Shown here in pieces: positions 17,316-25,349 of a stretch of 32,531 nt of DNA. The translations under genes were made by a program, and so were the position numbers. Numbering within the stretch: position 1 is the first letter of the stretch; each line of letters begins with the position of its first letter. The notes beneath the pieces are model-generated. The model was not told the DNA's origin and did not search any database. It saw only the letters and a program-made list of their open reading frames with translations. Origin of the DNA: Acidimicrobiia bacterium (GTDB lineage: Bacteria > Actinomycetota > Acidimicrobiia > IMCC26256 > DASPTH01); the NCBI GenBank assembly GCA_040880805.1, contig JBBDHW010000023.1, positions 1 to 32,531 of the forward strand, read 5' to 3'.

Positions 17316-18722
17316 GTGCACACCGTCGACACCGCGCCTTCCACGATGCCCGCGCCGGCGCGGCGCCGCTTCGCCCTCGCGCTGACCGGGGTGGGGCTCG
17401 CCGCGCTCGTGATCCGGGTCACCTGGGTGCTCGTCGCCCGGCGCAACTTTGTGCTGAAGGGCGACGACTTCTACTACCACTGGCAGGCGAACGCGTTGGC
17501 CGACGGGCTCGGTTTCGTCAATCCGCTCACGTGGAAGGCGCTCGACCGGCTCGACCCCAGTGCCGCACACCCCCCGCTCTACACCCTCTACCTCGCGGCG
17601 GTGTCGTGGTTCGGGGGCACGAGCGCGCTGACCCACCGGTTGGCGTCGTGCGTGCTCGGCGCGGGGGGCGTGGTGGTCATCGGCCTCGTCGCCCGCCGCA
17701 TTGCCGGCGACCGGGCAGCCCTCATCAGCGCGGGTGTCGCGGCCGTGTACCCCATGCTCTGGATCAACGACGGCATGCTCGTGTCGGAGTCGATGTACGT
17801 GCTCGTCGTCGCGGCGATCCTGCTTGCCGCGTACCGGCTCTGGGAGTCGCGCTCGGTACTCGACGCGGTCCTGCTCGGGGGCGCGATCGGCCTGGGCGCG
17901 CTCACCCGACCCGAGGCCATCATGCTCGTGCCCCTCATGGGGCTGCCGCTCCTGCTCGCGCGCGACCGCGACGTTCGCTCGCGGCTCACCGTCGTGGTGG
18001 TGGTCGGAGCCGCGTGCCTGCTCGTCATCCTCCCCTGGTGGGCGCGCAACCTCGCGACCTTCGAGGAGCCGGTGTTCCTCGCAACCGGTCACGGAAGCGT
18101 GCTCCAGATCGCGAACTGCGACAGCACCTACTCCGGTCAGTTGCTCGGGTACTGGGACATCCGGTGCTTGACCGCGTCGCGCCCGCCGGAGAACGCGGAG
18201 CAGCAACGGCTCCTCGAGAGCACCAAATTTCCGGGGATCGCCTACCTCCTCCTCCAAGACCCACGCGACGAGTCGATCCCCGACGTCAAGGCCCGCAACC
18301 ACGCGTTCGACTACATCGGTGACCACCTCACGCGCGCGCCACTGGTCGCGGCAGCGCGCGTCGGTCGCGTCTGGGGCGTCTTCCGAGTGGAGCAAGGAGT
18401 GGACCTCGATGTGTTTTTCGAGCGTCGAGGCGAGTGGCCGTCCTGGCTCGGGACCGGCATGTACTACGTACTCGTCCCGCTGTCGATCTACGCGCTCGTG
18501 GTCATGCGTCGGCGCCGGCTCCCGATCTCCCCGATGATCGCCATCGCGATCATGGTGACGGTGACCGCGGCGATCTCGATCGGCATCACCCGCTACCGGG
18601 TGGGTGGGGATGTGGCGCTCGCCGTCCTCGGTGGCATCGGGATCGACGCGCTCTGGCGACGGGTTCGCGACGAACGCGCGGGCTCGCGCGCCGAGCATGA
18701 ACCGGAGCTCGCCGCGCCGTGA
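17316..18722 (+). CDS. GT39-like membrane glycosyltransferase, paralogue 3
   Basis: The 468-aa product carries the loop motif GDDFYYHWQANALADG, HPPLYTLYLAAVSWFG, HRLASCVLGA, YPMLWINDGMLVSES and LTRPEA. The cysteine pair is at residues 268 and 284 (NCDSTYSG then IRC), with an insertion of about 30 residues after it compared with paralogue 1. ARVGRVWGVF and a terminal membrane bundle follow. The GTG at 17316 lies 11 nt after the previous stop; an ATG at 17346 is an alternative start and would only shorten the cytoplasmic tail. Its end overlaps the next start by 4 nt. GT-C assignment is well supported; donor and acceptor are unknown. Confidence 0.8.
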   Translation: MHTVDTAPSTMPAPARRRFALALTGVGLAALVIRVTWVLVARRNFVLKGDDFYYHWQANALADGLGFVNPLTWKALDRLDPSAAHPPLYTLYLAAVSWFGGTSALTHRLASCVLGAGGVVVIGLVARRIAGDRAALISAGVAAVYPMLWINDGMLVSESMYVLVVAAILLAAYRLWESRSVLDAVLLGGAIGLGALTRPEAIMLVPLMGLPLLLARDRDVRSRLTVVVVVGAACLLVILPWWARNLATFEEPVFLATGHGSVLQIANCDSTYSGQLLGYWDIRCLTASRPPENAEQQRLLESTKFPGIAYLLLQDPRDESIPDVKARNHAFDYIGDHLTRAPLVAAARVGRVWGVFRVEQGVDLDVFFERRGEWPSWLGTGMYYVLVPLSIYALVVMRRRRLPISPMIAIAIMVTVTAAISIGITRYRVGGDVALAVLGGIGIDALWRRVRDERAGSRAEHEPELAAP

Positions 18723-20458
18723 CGACGGTCGTCGACGAACCGGTCGTCGCTCGATCCGCCGATCCGATCACGGTCGGTCGGGTCGCGCGCGAAACCGCGG
18801 TCGCGCTCGCGGTCGCGCTCGCGGCCGCCATCGTCGTCACCTGGCCACTCGCCACGAAGTTGGGTCACATCGCGCACGACCCGTTCGACCCGCGCTTCCA
18901 GGCGTGGACCATCGACTGGGTGCAGCACAAGTTGGGCTCGCCGGGTTCGCTGTTCAACGCCAATATCTTCGCCCCCGAACCCAACACGCTCGCCTATTCC
19001 GACTCGCTGCTCGGGATCGCGATACCGCTCCTTCCGCTCCGATGGCTGGGCGTGTCGCCGATCGGGCAGCTCAACATCGCATTGCTGCTCGGCTTCGCCA
19101 CATCGGCCGCATCCGGCTACCTCTTCGGACGCGTCGCGACGCGATCAGTTGCCGTCGGCGCCGTCACCGGTGCCGCGTTCGCGTTCGGGCCGTTCGGGAC
19201 GCTGTCGAGTGGCGCGCTGCACGCAACCGCGCACGCCGGCGTGGGCGTCGCGGCGGCCGCGGCGTGGTGGCTCGCCGACCGCTCCGAGGCGGGACGGCCG
19301 GTCGTGGCACCCGCCGTCCTCATGGCCGCCGCGATCGCATGGCAGGCGTCGGTCTCGTTCTATCCGGGTGCGTACGCGTTCGGCGCCGCCGCGATCGTGC
19401 TCCTCATCCGGTGCCGATCGCTCCGCGAGCGCGGCGTCGTCGCGGCGCTCACCGCCACCGGTGTCGCGCTCGTATGCACGCTCGCGCTCGCGATCCCGTA
19501 CTTCCAGGTGCACAACGACCAGCCGACCTTCGCTCGGAAGCTGTCCGACCTCCCCGCGCTCAGCGCCGACTTCGGGGCCACCGACCCACGCCTCACCGTG
19601 TGGGGATCGCTCCTCGGCAAGGGCGACGACTGGCCTGTGTACGGCGAGCCCGCGTTCCCGGGAGCGGTGCTGCTCGTGCTCGCCCCGATCGGGGCGGTCG
19701 CCGGCTGGCGACGGCAGCGTCGCGTTGTCGTCGCCGGGGGCGCGCTCGTCGCGGCCGGCGCGCTGCTCGGGCTCGGTGCCGGTCCCAGCGGCTGGCGCCA
19801 GTACCTCCCGTACCGGCTCTTGTTCGAGTACGTGCCCGGATGGGAGGCGCTGCGCGCGACCGGACGCGCGTGGGTCGTCGGCCTGCTCGGCGTCGGTGTC
19901 CTCGCCGGTCTCGGCGCAGTGGCCGTCGGCCGATGGATCGCGAAGCGTTCCGGATGGGACGCACGCCGAACCGTCGCTCTCGTCGCGACGATCGCCGCGT
20001 TGGGTGTGCTCGTCGAGGGCTACGCACCGTGGACGGATCGGCCCGACGTGCGGGTAGCGGCAGTAGACGAAGCGCTCGCGGCGCGGCGTGAGCCCGGCGG
20101 TGTCCTCTACCTGCCGGCGATCGAGCCTGGCCGCACCGCGGGCGCCCTCAGTGGGTTCGCGCAGGCGGAGAACGTGTACGGAACCACCGCGCACCACCGC
20201 CGCACGCCGAACGGGTACTCGGGGTTCTTCCCGCCGTCGTGGAGGACGCTGTCCGCGCAGATGCGCACGTTTCCCGACACCGCCGCGCTCGACCGGCTGC
20301 GTGAACTCGACGTGCGCTTCGTCGTCGTGCGAGGTTGGGCCCGGGGTGGGCAATGGGGCGCGCTCCTCGACCCGCAGCAGGCCCGACCGCTCCGCTTCAT
20401 CGGCCGCTACGGGGATGATCTCCTGTACGCGATCCCTGCGGTCGCGGGCGGAGGCTGA
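18719..20458 (+). CDS. Polytopic membrane protein, YfhO-like / GT-C-like
   Basis: The 579-aa product has a helix near residues 25-45 followed by a large loop with FDPRFQAWTIDWVQHKLG and FAPEPNTLAYSDSLLG. This layout recalls actinobacterial YfhO-like and GT-C-like membrane proteins. Many hydrophobic segments follow, including an Ala/Val-rich stretch around 135-185. A C-terminal extracytoplasmic part of about 140 residues contains GVLYLPAIEPGRT. The GTG start at 18719 overlaps the preceding TGA (GTGA). The cysteine pair and WINDG motif of the upstream paralogues are absent, so it is a different family member. Whether it is a glycosyltransferase or has a transport/scaffold role is not resolved. 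Confidence 0.65.
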   Translation: MTTVVDEPVVARSADPITVGRVARETAVALAVALAAAIVVTWPLATKLGHIAHDPFDPRFQAWTIDWVQHKLGSPGSLFNANIFAPEPNTLAYSDSLLGIAIPLLPLRWLGVSPIGQLNIALLLGFATSAASGYLFGRVATRSVAVGAVTGAAFAFGPFGTLSSGALHATAHAGVGVAAAAAWWLADRSEAGRPVVAPAVLMAAAIAWQASVSFYPGAYAFGAAAIVLLIRCRSLRERGVVAALTATGVALVCTLALAIPYFQVHNDQPTFARKLSDLPALSADFGATDPRLTVWGSLLGKGDDWPVYGEPAFPGAVLLVLAPIGAVAGWRRQRRVVVAGGALVAAGALLGLGAGPSGWRQYLPYRLLFEYVPGWEALRATGRAWVVGLLGVGVLAGLGAVAVGRWIAKRSGWDARRTVALVATIAALGVLVEGYAPWTDRPDVRVAAVDEALAARREPGGVLYLPAIEPGRTAGALSGFAQAENVYGTTAHHRRTPNGYSGFFPPSWRTLSAQMRTFPDTAALDRLRELDVRFVVVRGWARGGQWGALLDPQQARPLRFIGRYGDDLLYAIPAVAGGG

Positions 20459-20459
20459 G

Positions 20460-22052
20460 ATGACTACCGCGACCGGCGCGCCGCCGATCGAGTCGAGGCC
20501 CGGCACGATCGCCGCCCGGGCATTCGGCGTGATCGCGATCGGCGGCGTGGCGCTGTTCGGCCTCGTCTCGCTCGCGTTCGTCGTCCGCGGGCGCTTGAAT
20601 GCCGACGAGGGTTGGTACCTCTACGCGGGCCGGTTGGTGTGGCGGGGCGAGATTCCGTTCCGCGATTTCTCGTTCACCCAGATGCCGCTGGTCCCCTACG
20701 TGTACGGGCTCTTCCAACTTCCGGAGCCCAGCCTGTACGTGGGCCGTCTCGTCTCGTTCGCCTTCGCCACGACGGCGGTCGCCCTGAGCGTGCGGGTGGC
20801 GTGGCGCGAGGCTGGCCGCGCCTCGGCCGCAGCAGTTGCGGTGCTGTGCCTCGCGTTCCCGACCGGGATCTACAACCTCACGCTCACCAAGACGTACGCG
20901 CTCGTGGCGTTCTTGCTGGCCGCGATACTCGCGGCGCTCACTTCACCGGGGCGACGAACCTTCACGTTCCCCGTCGCGACCGCGGCGGCAACCGGGCTCG
21001 CGCTCACGCGGACGTCTGGCATCCCGCTCGCGTGCTTCGTCGTCGCGTATGCGATCTGGCGCGCGCCCGATCGTGTGACGCGATGGCGCGCCGCGATCGT
21101 CCCCGCGATCGGGGCGATCTTCGCGGGCACGCTCGTGTTGCTCGACCCGAGCGCGGCACGCTTCGGCCTCAGCACGTTCCATCAACTGCTGTGGCACCAC
21201 GCGTCGACGCGCACGCGCATCGACACCATCCTCACCGACCGCATTCCGGAGTGGGCAAGCCACTACTGGGGCTATCTCCTGCTGACCGCGGTCGCGCTGC
21301 TCGCCGTCGCTCTGTCATCAGACGTGCGTCGATACGTGCGTGAGAAACCGGTCTATCTCATGATGACCGTCGGGCTCATTCTGTACCTCGGCGTACAGCT
21401 CGTCGCCGGTCAATGGGCACCGATCGAGTACGTGGCGCCGGTCGTTCCCGTCGTCGCCGCGATGGCGACGGTGCTCGTGTTCCGGTGGTGCTTCGGACCG
21501 TCGGGCACCCGTCCGGCATTTCGCCTGGCACCGCTCGTGGTCGGGGGTGCCGTGCTCGCGCTCGCGGTGCTCACGATCTTTCATCCGAGCGCACGCGGGT
21601 ACCTCGTCGACGACGCGACGCCCGGGACGATCGCAGCCGCGGATCGGGTTGCCGACTACGTGAGCGCACACACGGACCCGTCCGACGAGGTGCTCGCACT
21701 CTGGGGCCAGCCGCAGACGCTTGCCGCCGACCGCGACCTGGTGCACGACGCGACGTTCGGCATCTTCTCGTACGAAGATCTGAACACGCGGCACGCGAAG
21801 GAGCTGCACTACGTCAACCAGCGACGGCTCGTGGATCTGCTCGAGTCGGGCACGCCCGCGGCGGTCGTGCTCACCGACCTCGATCGCATGTTGTTCGACT
21901 TCCGCGGCTCACTGTCGCATCGCCGTACCGATCCGGACACGATTCCGAGCGCGCTCGCACGCCACTATCGGAAGGTGTACTCCGACACGGGCTGGGGAAC
22001 CGACGGGCCGATCGGTGTCGACGTGTACCTGCGCAACGACCGCACGCCCTGA
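20460..22052 (+). CDS. GT-C membrane glycosyltransferase (GT39/ArnT-like)
   Basis: The 530-aa product has a first helix near residues 18-42, then the extracytoplasmic motif LNADEGWYLYAGRLVWRGEI followed by PFRDFSFTQMPLVPY. The DE pair and the FxxQxPL element are typical of GT-C enzymes in the GT39/ArnT superfamily. About ten hydrophobic segments follow, then a soluble C-terminal part of about 150 residues (VADYVSAHTDPSDEVLALWG), as in many GT39-like proteins. The ATG at 20460 lies one base after the previous TGA. It is the last gene of the operon and converges on the 22075 methyltransferase with 22 bp between them, where I see no clear hairpin terminator. Sugar specificity is unknown. Confidence 0.78.
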   Translation: MTTATGAPPIESRPGTIAARAFGVIAIGGVALFGLVSLAFVVRGRLNADEGWYLYAGRLVWRGEIPFRDFSFTQMPLVPYVYGLFQLPEPSLYVGRLVSFAFATTAVALSVRVAWREAGRASAAAVAVLCLAFPTGIYNLTLTKTYALVAFLLAAILAALTSPGRRTFTFPVATAAATGLALTRTSGIPLACFVVAYAIWRAPDRVTRWRAAIVPAIGAIFAGTLVLLDPSAARFGLSTFHQLLWHHASTRTRIDTILTDRIPEWASHYWGYLLLTAVALLAVALSSDVRRYVREKPVYLMMTVGLILYLGVQLVAGQWAPIEYVAPVVPVVAAMATVLVFRWCFGPSGTRPAFRLAPLVVGGAVLALAVLTIFHPSARGYLVDDATPGTIAAADRVADYVSAHTDPSDEVLALWGQPQTLAADRDLVHDATFGIFSYEDLNTRHAKELHYVNQRRLVDLLESGTPAAVVLTDLDRMLFDFRGSLSHRRTDPDTIPSALARHYRKVYSDTGWGTDGPIGVDVYLRNDRTP

Positions 22053-22074
22053 GGAACCTCGTCGGGCGGGCAGG

Positions 22075-22770
22075 TCACTCGGGTTCGGCGTCGACGCGTC
22101 GCGCGACCACGAACATCTGCTCACCCAACACGCGCCACGCGAGCGGCACGCGCATGTAGAGCCGAACGAGCGCCAGGCTGTGTGGCAGCCGGGTGTGCTT
22201 GATCGTGTACGGCAAGAACCGCGGGACGACCATCTCGGCGCGGAACCCGCTGATCGCCAACGCTTCGACCAAGCTGTAATGCGTGAGGGCGAGGTGGTGA
22301 TCGAAGTAGTCCCAGTACCGTCCCGGCAGGTAGCGAATGTTCGGCATCACCACGAGGAGCCGACCGCCGTCGCGCACGATCCGGTGGCACTCGTCGAGCG
22401 TGGCGAGCAGCTCCGCCTTGTTCGGAAGGTGCTCGAAGAAGTTCGACGTGAACACGACGTCGACCGAACCCGTGACGATCTCGGGCATGGAGTTGCTGTT
22501 CGCGACCACTGCTTTGCCCTCGTCGAGATAGTGCTCGAGGTCGGGGTTGAGATCGACGGCGATCTTCTCGCCGCACCGAATCGCGTTGATGAACTCACAC
22601 GAACCGGCTCCGAGGTCGACGACGGTCTCCGTGGGAGCGATGAACTGCTGGAAGTAGCTCTCGCAGAAGACCTTCCACATGCTCTGCTTGAAGGCGAGCT
22701 CCTCTGGCGTGAAGCGTTCGCCGTAGAGGCGCGAGAGCTGTTCGCCACTCAGGCCGTGCTCGTCGGGCAT
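22075..22770 (-). CDS. Class I SAM-dependent methyltransferase
   Basis: The 231-aa product has motif I at about residues 50-60 (VVDLGAGSCEF), an acidic strand-2 end (IAVDLNP) and TSNFFEHLPNKAE as the post-motif catalytic region. This is a Methyltransf_11-like domain. The N-terminal YGERFTPEELAFKQSMW and the C-terminal YLPGRYWDYFDHHLALTHYS resemble methyltransferases seen in polysaccharide loci, so a sugar or lipid-carrier substrate is a reasonable inference. TAGCCT lies 6 nt before the ATG. The gene stands alone on the minus strand, divergent from the GNAT/deacetylase cassette. The stop is 22 bp from the convergent GT-C gene. Confidence 0.82.
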   Translation of the reverse strand: MPDEHGLSGEQLSRLYGERFTPEELAFKQSMWKVFCESYFQQFIAPTETVVDLGAGSCEFINAIRCGEKIAVDLNPDLEHYLDEGKAVVANSNSMPEIVTGSVDVVFTSNFFEHLPNKAELLATLDECHRIVRDGGRLLVVMPNIRYLPGRYWDYFDHHLALTHYSLVEALAISGFRAEMVVPRFLPYTIKHTRLPHSLALVRLYMRVPLAWRVLGEQMFVVARRVDAEPE

Positions 22771-22776
22771 CGCCCG

Positions 22777-22782
22777 AGGCTA
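22777..22782 (-). promoter_or_regulatory. Putative -10 box TAGCCT for the 22770 methyltransferase
   Basis: TAGCCT ends 6 nt before the ATG at 22770, a leaderless spacing. It faces the TACGCT box of the divergent gene within a 75-bp intergenic region. Confidence 0.45.
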
Positions 22783-22831
22783 GCGGTCGCGTCTCGCGGC
22801 GACTTCGACATGAGTCGGGCAAGGTGGAAGG

Positions 22832-22837
22832 TACGCT
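22832..22837 (+). promoter_or_regulatory. Putative -10 box TACGCT for the GNAT cassette (leaderless)
   Basis: GGTACGCT is followed by 8 nt and the ATG at 22846. This spacing supports 22846 over the in-frame ATG at 22810, which lies upstream of the box. Confidence 0.5.
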
Positions 22838-22845
22838 CGGCGGCC

Positions 22846-23787
22846 ATGACGCGTCCCGAACCGGCGGAGACGAGCACCGACAACCAGCTCAACACGGAGC
22901 TGCTCGACGCCGAGCTGCCCAGCCCCCGGTTCGTCGACACGCAGTACCTGCACTGGCTCTACGACGAGAGCCCGTACGGACCCGCTTCGCAGGCCAATGC
23001 CGACGACGACGGTGTGCGCGCCGCGCACTACGCGATGATCCCGCAGCGCTACCGCGGGCCCGACGGCGTCGTACCGGCGGGCTTCTCGCTCAACGCGGTG
23101 GTGCGCACCGGGGCACAGCGCCAGGGGTGGTTCCGCAAGCTCGCGCCCATCGTGTACGAGGGCGCGCAGGAGTACGGCTGGCGATTCGCAACCGGGGTCT
23201 GCAACGAGAAGTCGATCGGCACGGTGGTCAAGTACCTGGAGTGGAAGACCCCGGGTCCGCTGCCGGTCACGCTGTGCCCGCCGTGGCCAACGCGCGTACG
23301 GGCTGCGAGCCGCGCCGTCGACCGCGCGTTCCTCGACGACGCGGCGTTCGAGCGGCTCACCGCCGGCCTCGACGACTCACCGGTCGCCTCGTGGACCAAC
23401 TCCTACACGCCCGAGTACCTCCGATGGCGGCTGACGTGCCCGCACAGCTCGTACGCCCTGCACTGGACCGACGAGCTCGTCGGCGTGAGCACCTCCGACC
23501 GGCGCTTCGGCGTGCGCGCGGCGGTGATCCTCAAGCTGCTGCCGCGCGACGGCCGTGCGGGACCGCTCCGAGCGCACGCGATCGTGAACGCGGCGTGCCG
23601 CCACCATCGCGCGCCGTACGCGGTGTACGGCGGTTTCAACGCCCACGTCGAAGTGCGGGGTGTGCAGCCACCACGCAGGCTCCAACCGTCTCCCCTCCAT
23701 CTCATCCTCAAGTCACTCTCCGACGACATCGACCAGGACGCGTTCGCGGTCGACACGTTCGAGTTCCTCGACATGGACGCCTACTAG
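22846..23787 (+). CDS. GNAT-superfamily N-acetyltransferase (polysaccharide-locus type)
   Basis: The 313-aa product matches the GNAT type often found beside polysaccharide deacetylases. It has YLHWLYDESPYGPAS (the W-Y-x-N/S-P-x-G entry motif), AAHYAMIPQRY, then SLNAVVRTGAQRQGWFRKLA. The last corresponds to the acetyl-CoA-binding R/Q-x-x-G-x-G/A loop, here GAQRQG. ATGVCNEKSIGTVVKYLEW is the usual asparagine/serine-containing C-terminal part of the fold. A second half (about 180-313) is less familiar and may be a further GNAT-like lobe. The protein is cytoplasmic. Its TAG overlaps the next GTG by 1 nt, so it is coupled to the deacetylase. Acetylation of an amino sugar is inference from context. 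Confidence 0.65.
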   Translation: MTRPEPAETSTDNQLNTELLDAELPSPRFVDTQYLHWLYDESPYGPASQANADDDGVRAAHYAMIPQRYRGPDGVVPAGFSLNAVVRTGAQRQGWFRKLAPIVYEGAQEYGWRFATGVCNEKSIGTVVKYLEWKTPGPLPVTLCPPWPTRVRAASRAVDRAFLDDAAFERLTAGLDDSPVASWTNSYTPEYLRWRLTCPHSSYALHWTDELVGVSTSDRRFGVRAAVILKLLPRDGRAGPLRAHAIVNAACRHHRAPYAVYGGFNAHVEVRGVQPPRRLQPSPLHLILKSLSDDIDQDAFAVDTFEFLDMDAY

Positions 23788-24617
23788 TGGGTACCACGCT
23801 CCCCGACGTCACGTTCACGCTCGATCTCGAAGATCATCGGCCGTCGGATGCCGCCGAGGTGCGCTTTCCGCACATCACGCGGCGGGTACTCGACTTCCTC
23901 GACACCCGCGGCGTGCGCGGCACGTTCTTCGTGGTCGGCGAAATCGCCGAACAGCACCCCGAGCTCGTGCGTGACGTCGCGGCACGCGGCCATGAGCTCG
24001 CGCTTCACGGCTGGCGACACGTGCCGCTCACGGAGCTCGACAACGCCGAGTTCCGTTCGGGAGCCGCGCGCGGCAAGGCGCTGCTCCAGGAGCTGGGGGG
24101 CCGACCGGTCACAGGGTTCCGGGCGCCGGTCTTCTCGCTGGTGCCGGAGTCGCGCTGGGCAGTCGACGTGCTCGCCGACCTCGGCTTCACCTACTCCTCG
24201 AGCGTGCTGCCGGCGAAGAGTCCGCTGTTCGGCGACCCGACGTTGCCGGTCACACCGTTCACCTGGCCGAACGGGGTCGTCGAGCTGCCCTGCCCGGTCG
24301 CGCGCATCGGGCCGATCGGCCTCCCCTACCTCGGTGGTGTCTATTTGCGCGCCATCCCGACGATGGCCTCGCGCGCGGTGGCCGCCACCTTCGGGCGCGG
24401 CCACGCGCTCTGGGTGTACTGCCATCCGTACGACTTCGACCCCGCAGAGCCGTACTGGGTGGTGCCCGAGGCCGGGCGATTCGGGAGCCGGCTGCTCTGG
24501 TACAACCGCAAGCGCATGTTCGCGAAGGTCGACGCGGTGCTGCGCGGGCGCGCCGCGCTCCCCTTCGGCGAACGCATCGCGACCCTCGACGCACTCCCCA
24601 TGGCGGGACGCAGATGA
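23787..24617 (+). CDS. Polysaccharide deacetylase (NodB/CE4 family, PuuE/XrtA-locus type)
   Basis: The 276-aa product opens with VTFTLDLEDH; the acids near residues 13-16 stand for the CE4 motif 1. HGWRH at 74-78 provides the two metal-binding histidines (HxxxH), and TGFRAPVFSL is motif 3 with the catalytic-region Arg. CHPYDFDP supplies the late histidine. The RGTFFVVGEIAEQHPELV stretch is highly typical. There is no signal peptide, so it acts in the cytoplasm or by unusual export, as is common for the exopolysaccharide-locus subgroup. The GTG at 23787 shares its G with the previous TAG; the TGA overlaps the next ATG by 4 nt. N-deacetylation of a lipid-linked sugar is the likely but unproven role. 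Confidence 0.85.
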   Translation: MGTTLPDVTFTLDLEDHRPSDAAEVRFPHITRRVLDFLDTRGVRGTFFVVGEIAEQHPELVRDVAARGHELALHGWRHVPLTELDNAEFRSGAARGKALLQELGGRPVTGFRAPVFSLVPESRWAVDVLADLGFTYSSSVLPAKSPLFGDPTLPVTPFTWPNGVVELPCPVARIGPIGLPYLGGVYLRAIPTMASRAVAATFGRGHALWVYCHPYDFDPAEPYWVVPEAGRFGSRLLWYNRKRMFAKVDAVLRGRAALPFGERIATLDALPMAGRR

Positions 24618-25339
24618 ACGACTACTCGCAGCTCGACATGCTCCACCGCCTCCCGCCGGCAACGCTCGTCGACCGGTTCGAGTACCTGCGCGAGCTCACA
24701 GCCCGCCGGCGGGTCGTGCACGTGGGATTCGCCGACGCGGGCTTCCAGATCCTCAACGAGGAATCGGGCGCATGGCTGCACGCGCACCTTGCAGCGACGG
24801 CACGCGAGCTCGTCGGCCTCGACGTCGACGATGCCGGCGTCGCTCGCGCGGTCGCGGAGGGATACGACGCCCGCGTCGTCGACTGCTGCGACGTCGACGC
24901 GGTGCGCGGGCTGGCGCTCGAGCCTGCCGAGGTCGTCGTGGCAGGTGAGGTGATCGAGCACCTCGACGACATCGGTTCGTTCCTCGACGCCCTGCACATG
25001 CTCGTTGCCGCTGACGGGATCATCGCGATCACCACGCCGAACGCGGCCGGTCTCGTGAACACGTTCGCGTCGCTCGCGAACTACGAGGTGAACCATCCCG
25101 ACCACGTCACGATGTTCACGTGTCACACGCTCGACGCGATGCTGCGGCGGCACCGGTGGGATCCGGTCGAGCACCGGGTGTTCGTCCAGCAGGTGAAGAC
25201 CAGAGCCGGCGGCAGCGCGAGATCGGCGGCCCTCACCACTGCGGCACGCGCCCTGCTCGGCCTCGAGCGCCTCCTCGCGCGCGCCGGCCGCCCCTACACC
25301 GCCGACGGCCTCATCGTGCTCGCCCGCCCCGCGAGCTGA
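24614..25339 (+). CDS. SAM-dependent methyltransferase, degenerate motif I
   Basis: The 241-aa product fits a class I methyltransferase. VVHVGFADAG near residues 34-43 replaces the usual DxGxGxG, LVGLDVDDAGV gives the acidic strand-2 end, and VVVAGEVIEHLDD with ITTPNAAGL gives the later motifs. The variant glycine loop means SAM binding is probable but not certain. The ATG overlaps the deacetylase stop (ATGA), so GNAT, deacetylase and this gene form one coupled unit. It ends 10 bp from the convergent secreted-protein gene. The substrate is likely the same glycan intermediate handled by its neighbours, which is inference. Confidence 0.75.
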   Translation: MNDYSQLDMLHRLPPATLVDRFEYLRELTARRRVVHVGFADAGFQILNEESGAWLHAHLAATARELVGLDVDDAGVARAVAEGYDARVVDCCDVDAVRGLALEPAEVVVAGEVIEHLDDIGSFLDALHMLVAADGIIAITTPNAAGLVNTFASLANYEVNHPDHVTMFTCHTLDAMLRRHRWDPVEHRVFVQQVKTRAGGSARSAALTTAARALLGLERLLARAGRPYTADGLIVLARPAS

Positions 25340-25349
25340 TCTGAAGCGA

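Noticed and set aside
22053-22074. Intrinsic terminator between the convergent genes ending at 22052 and 22075
   Set aside because: Only 22 bp are present, with no clear stem and no T-run.
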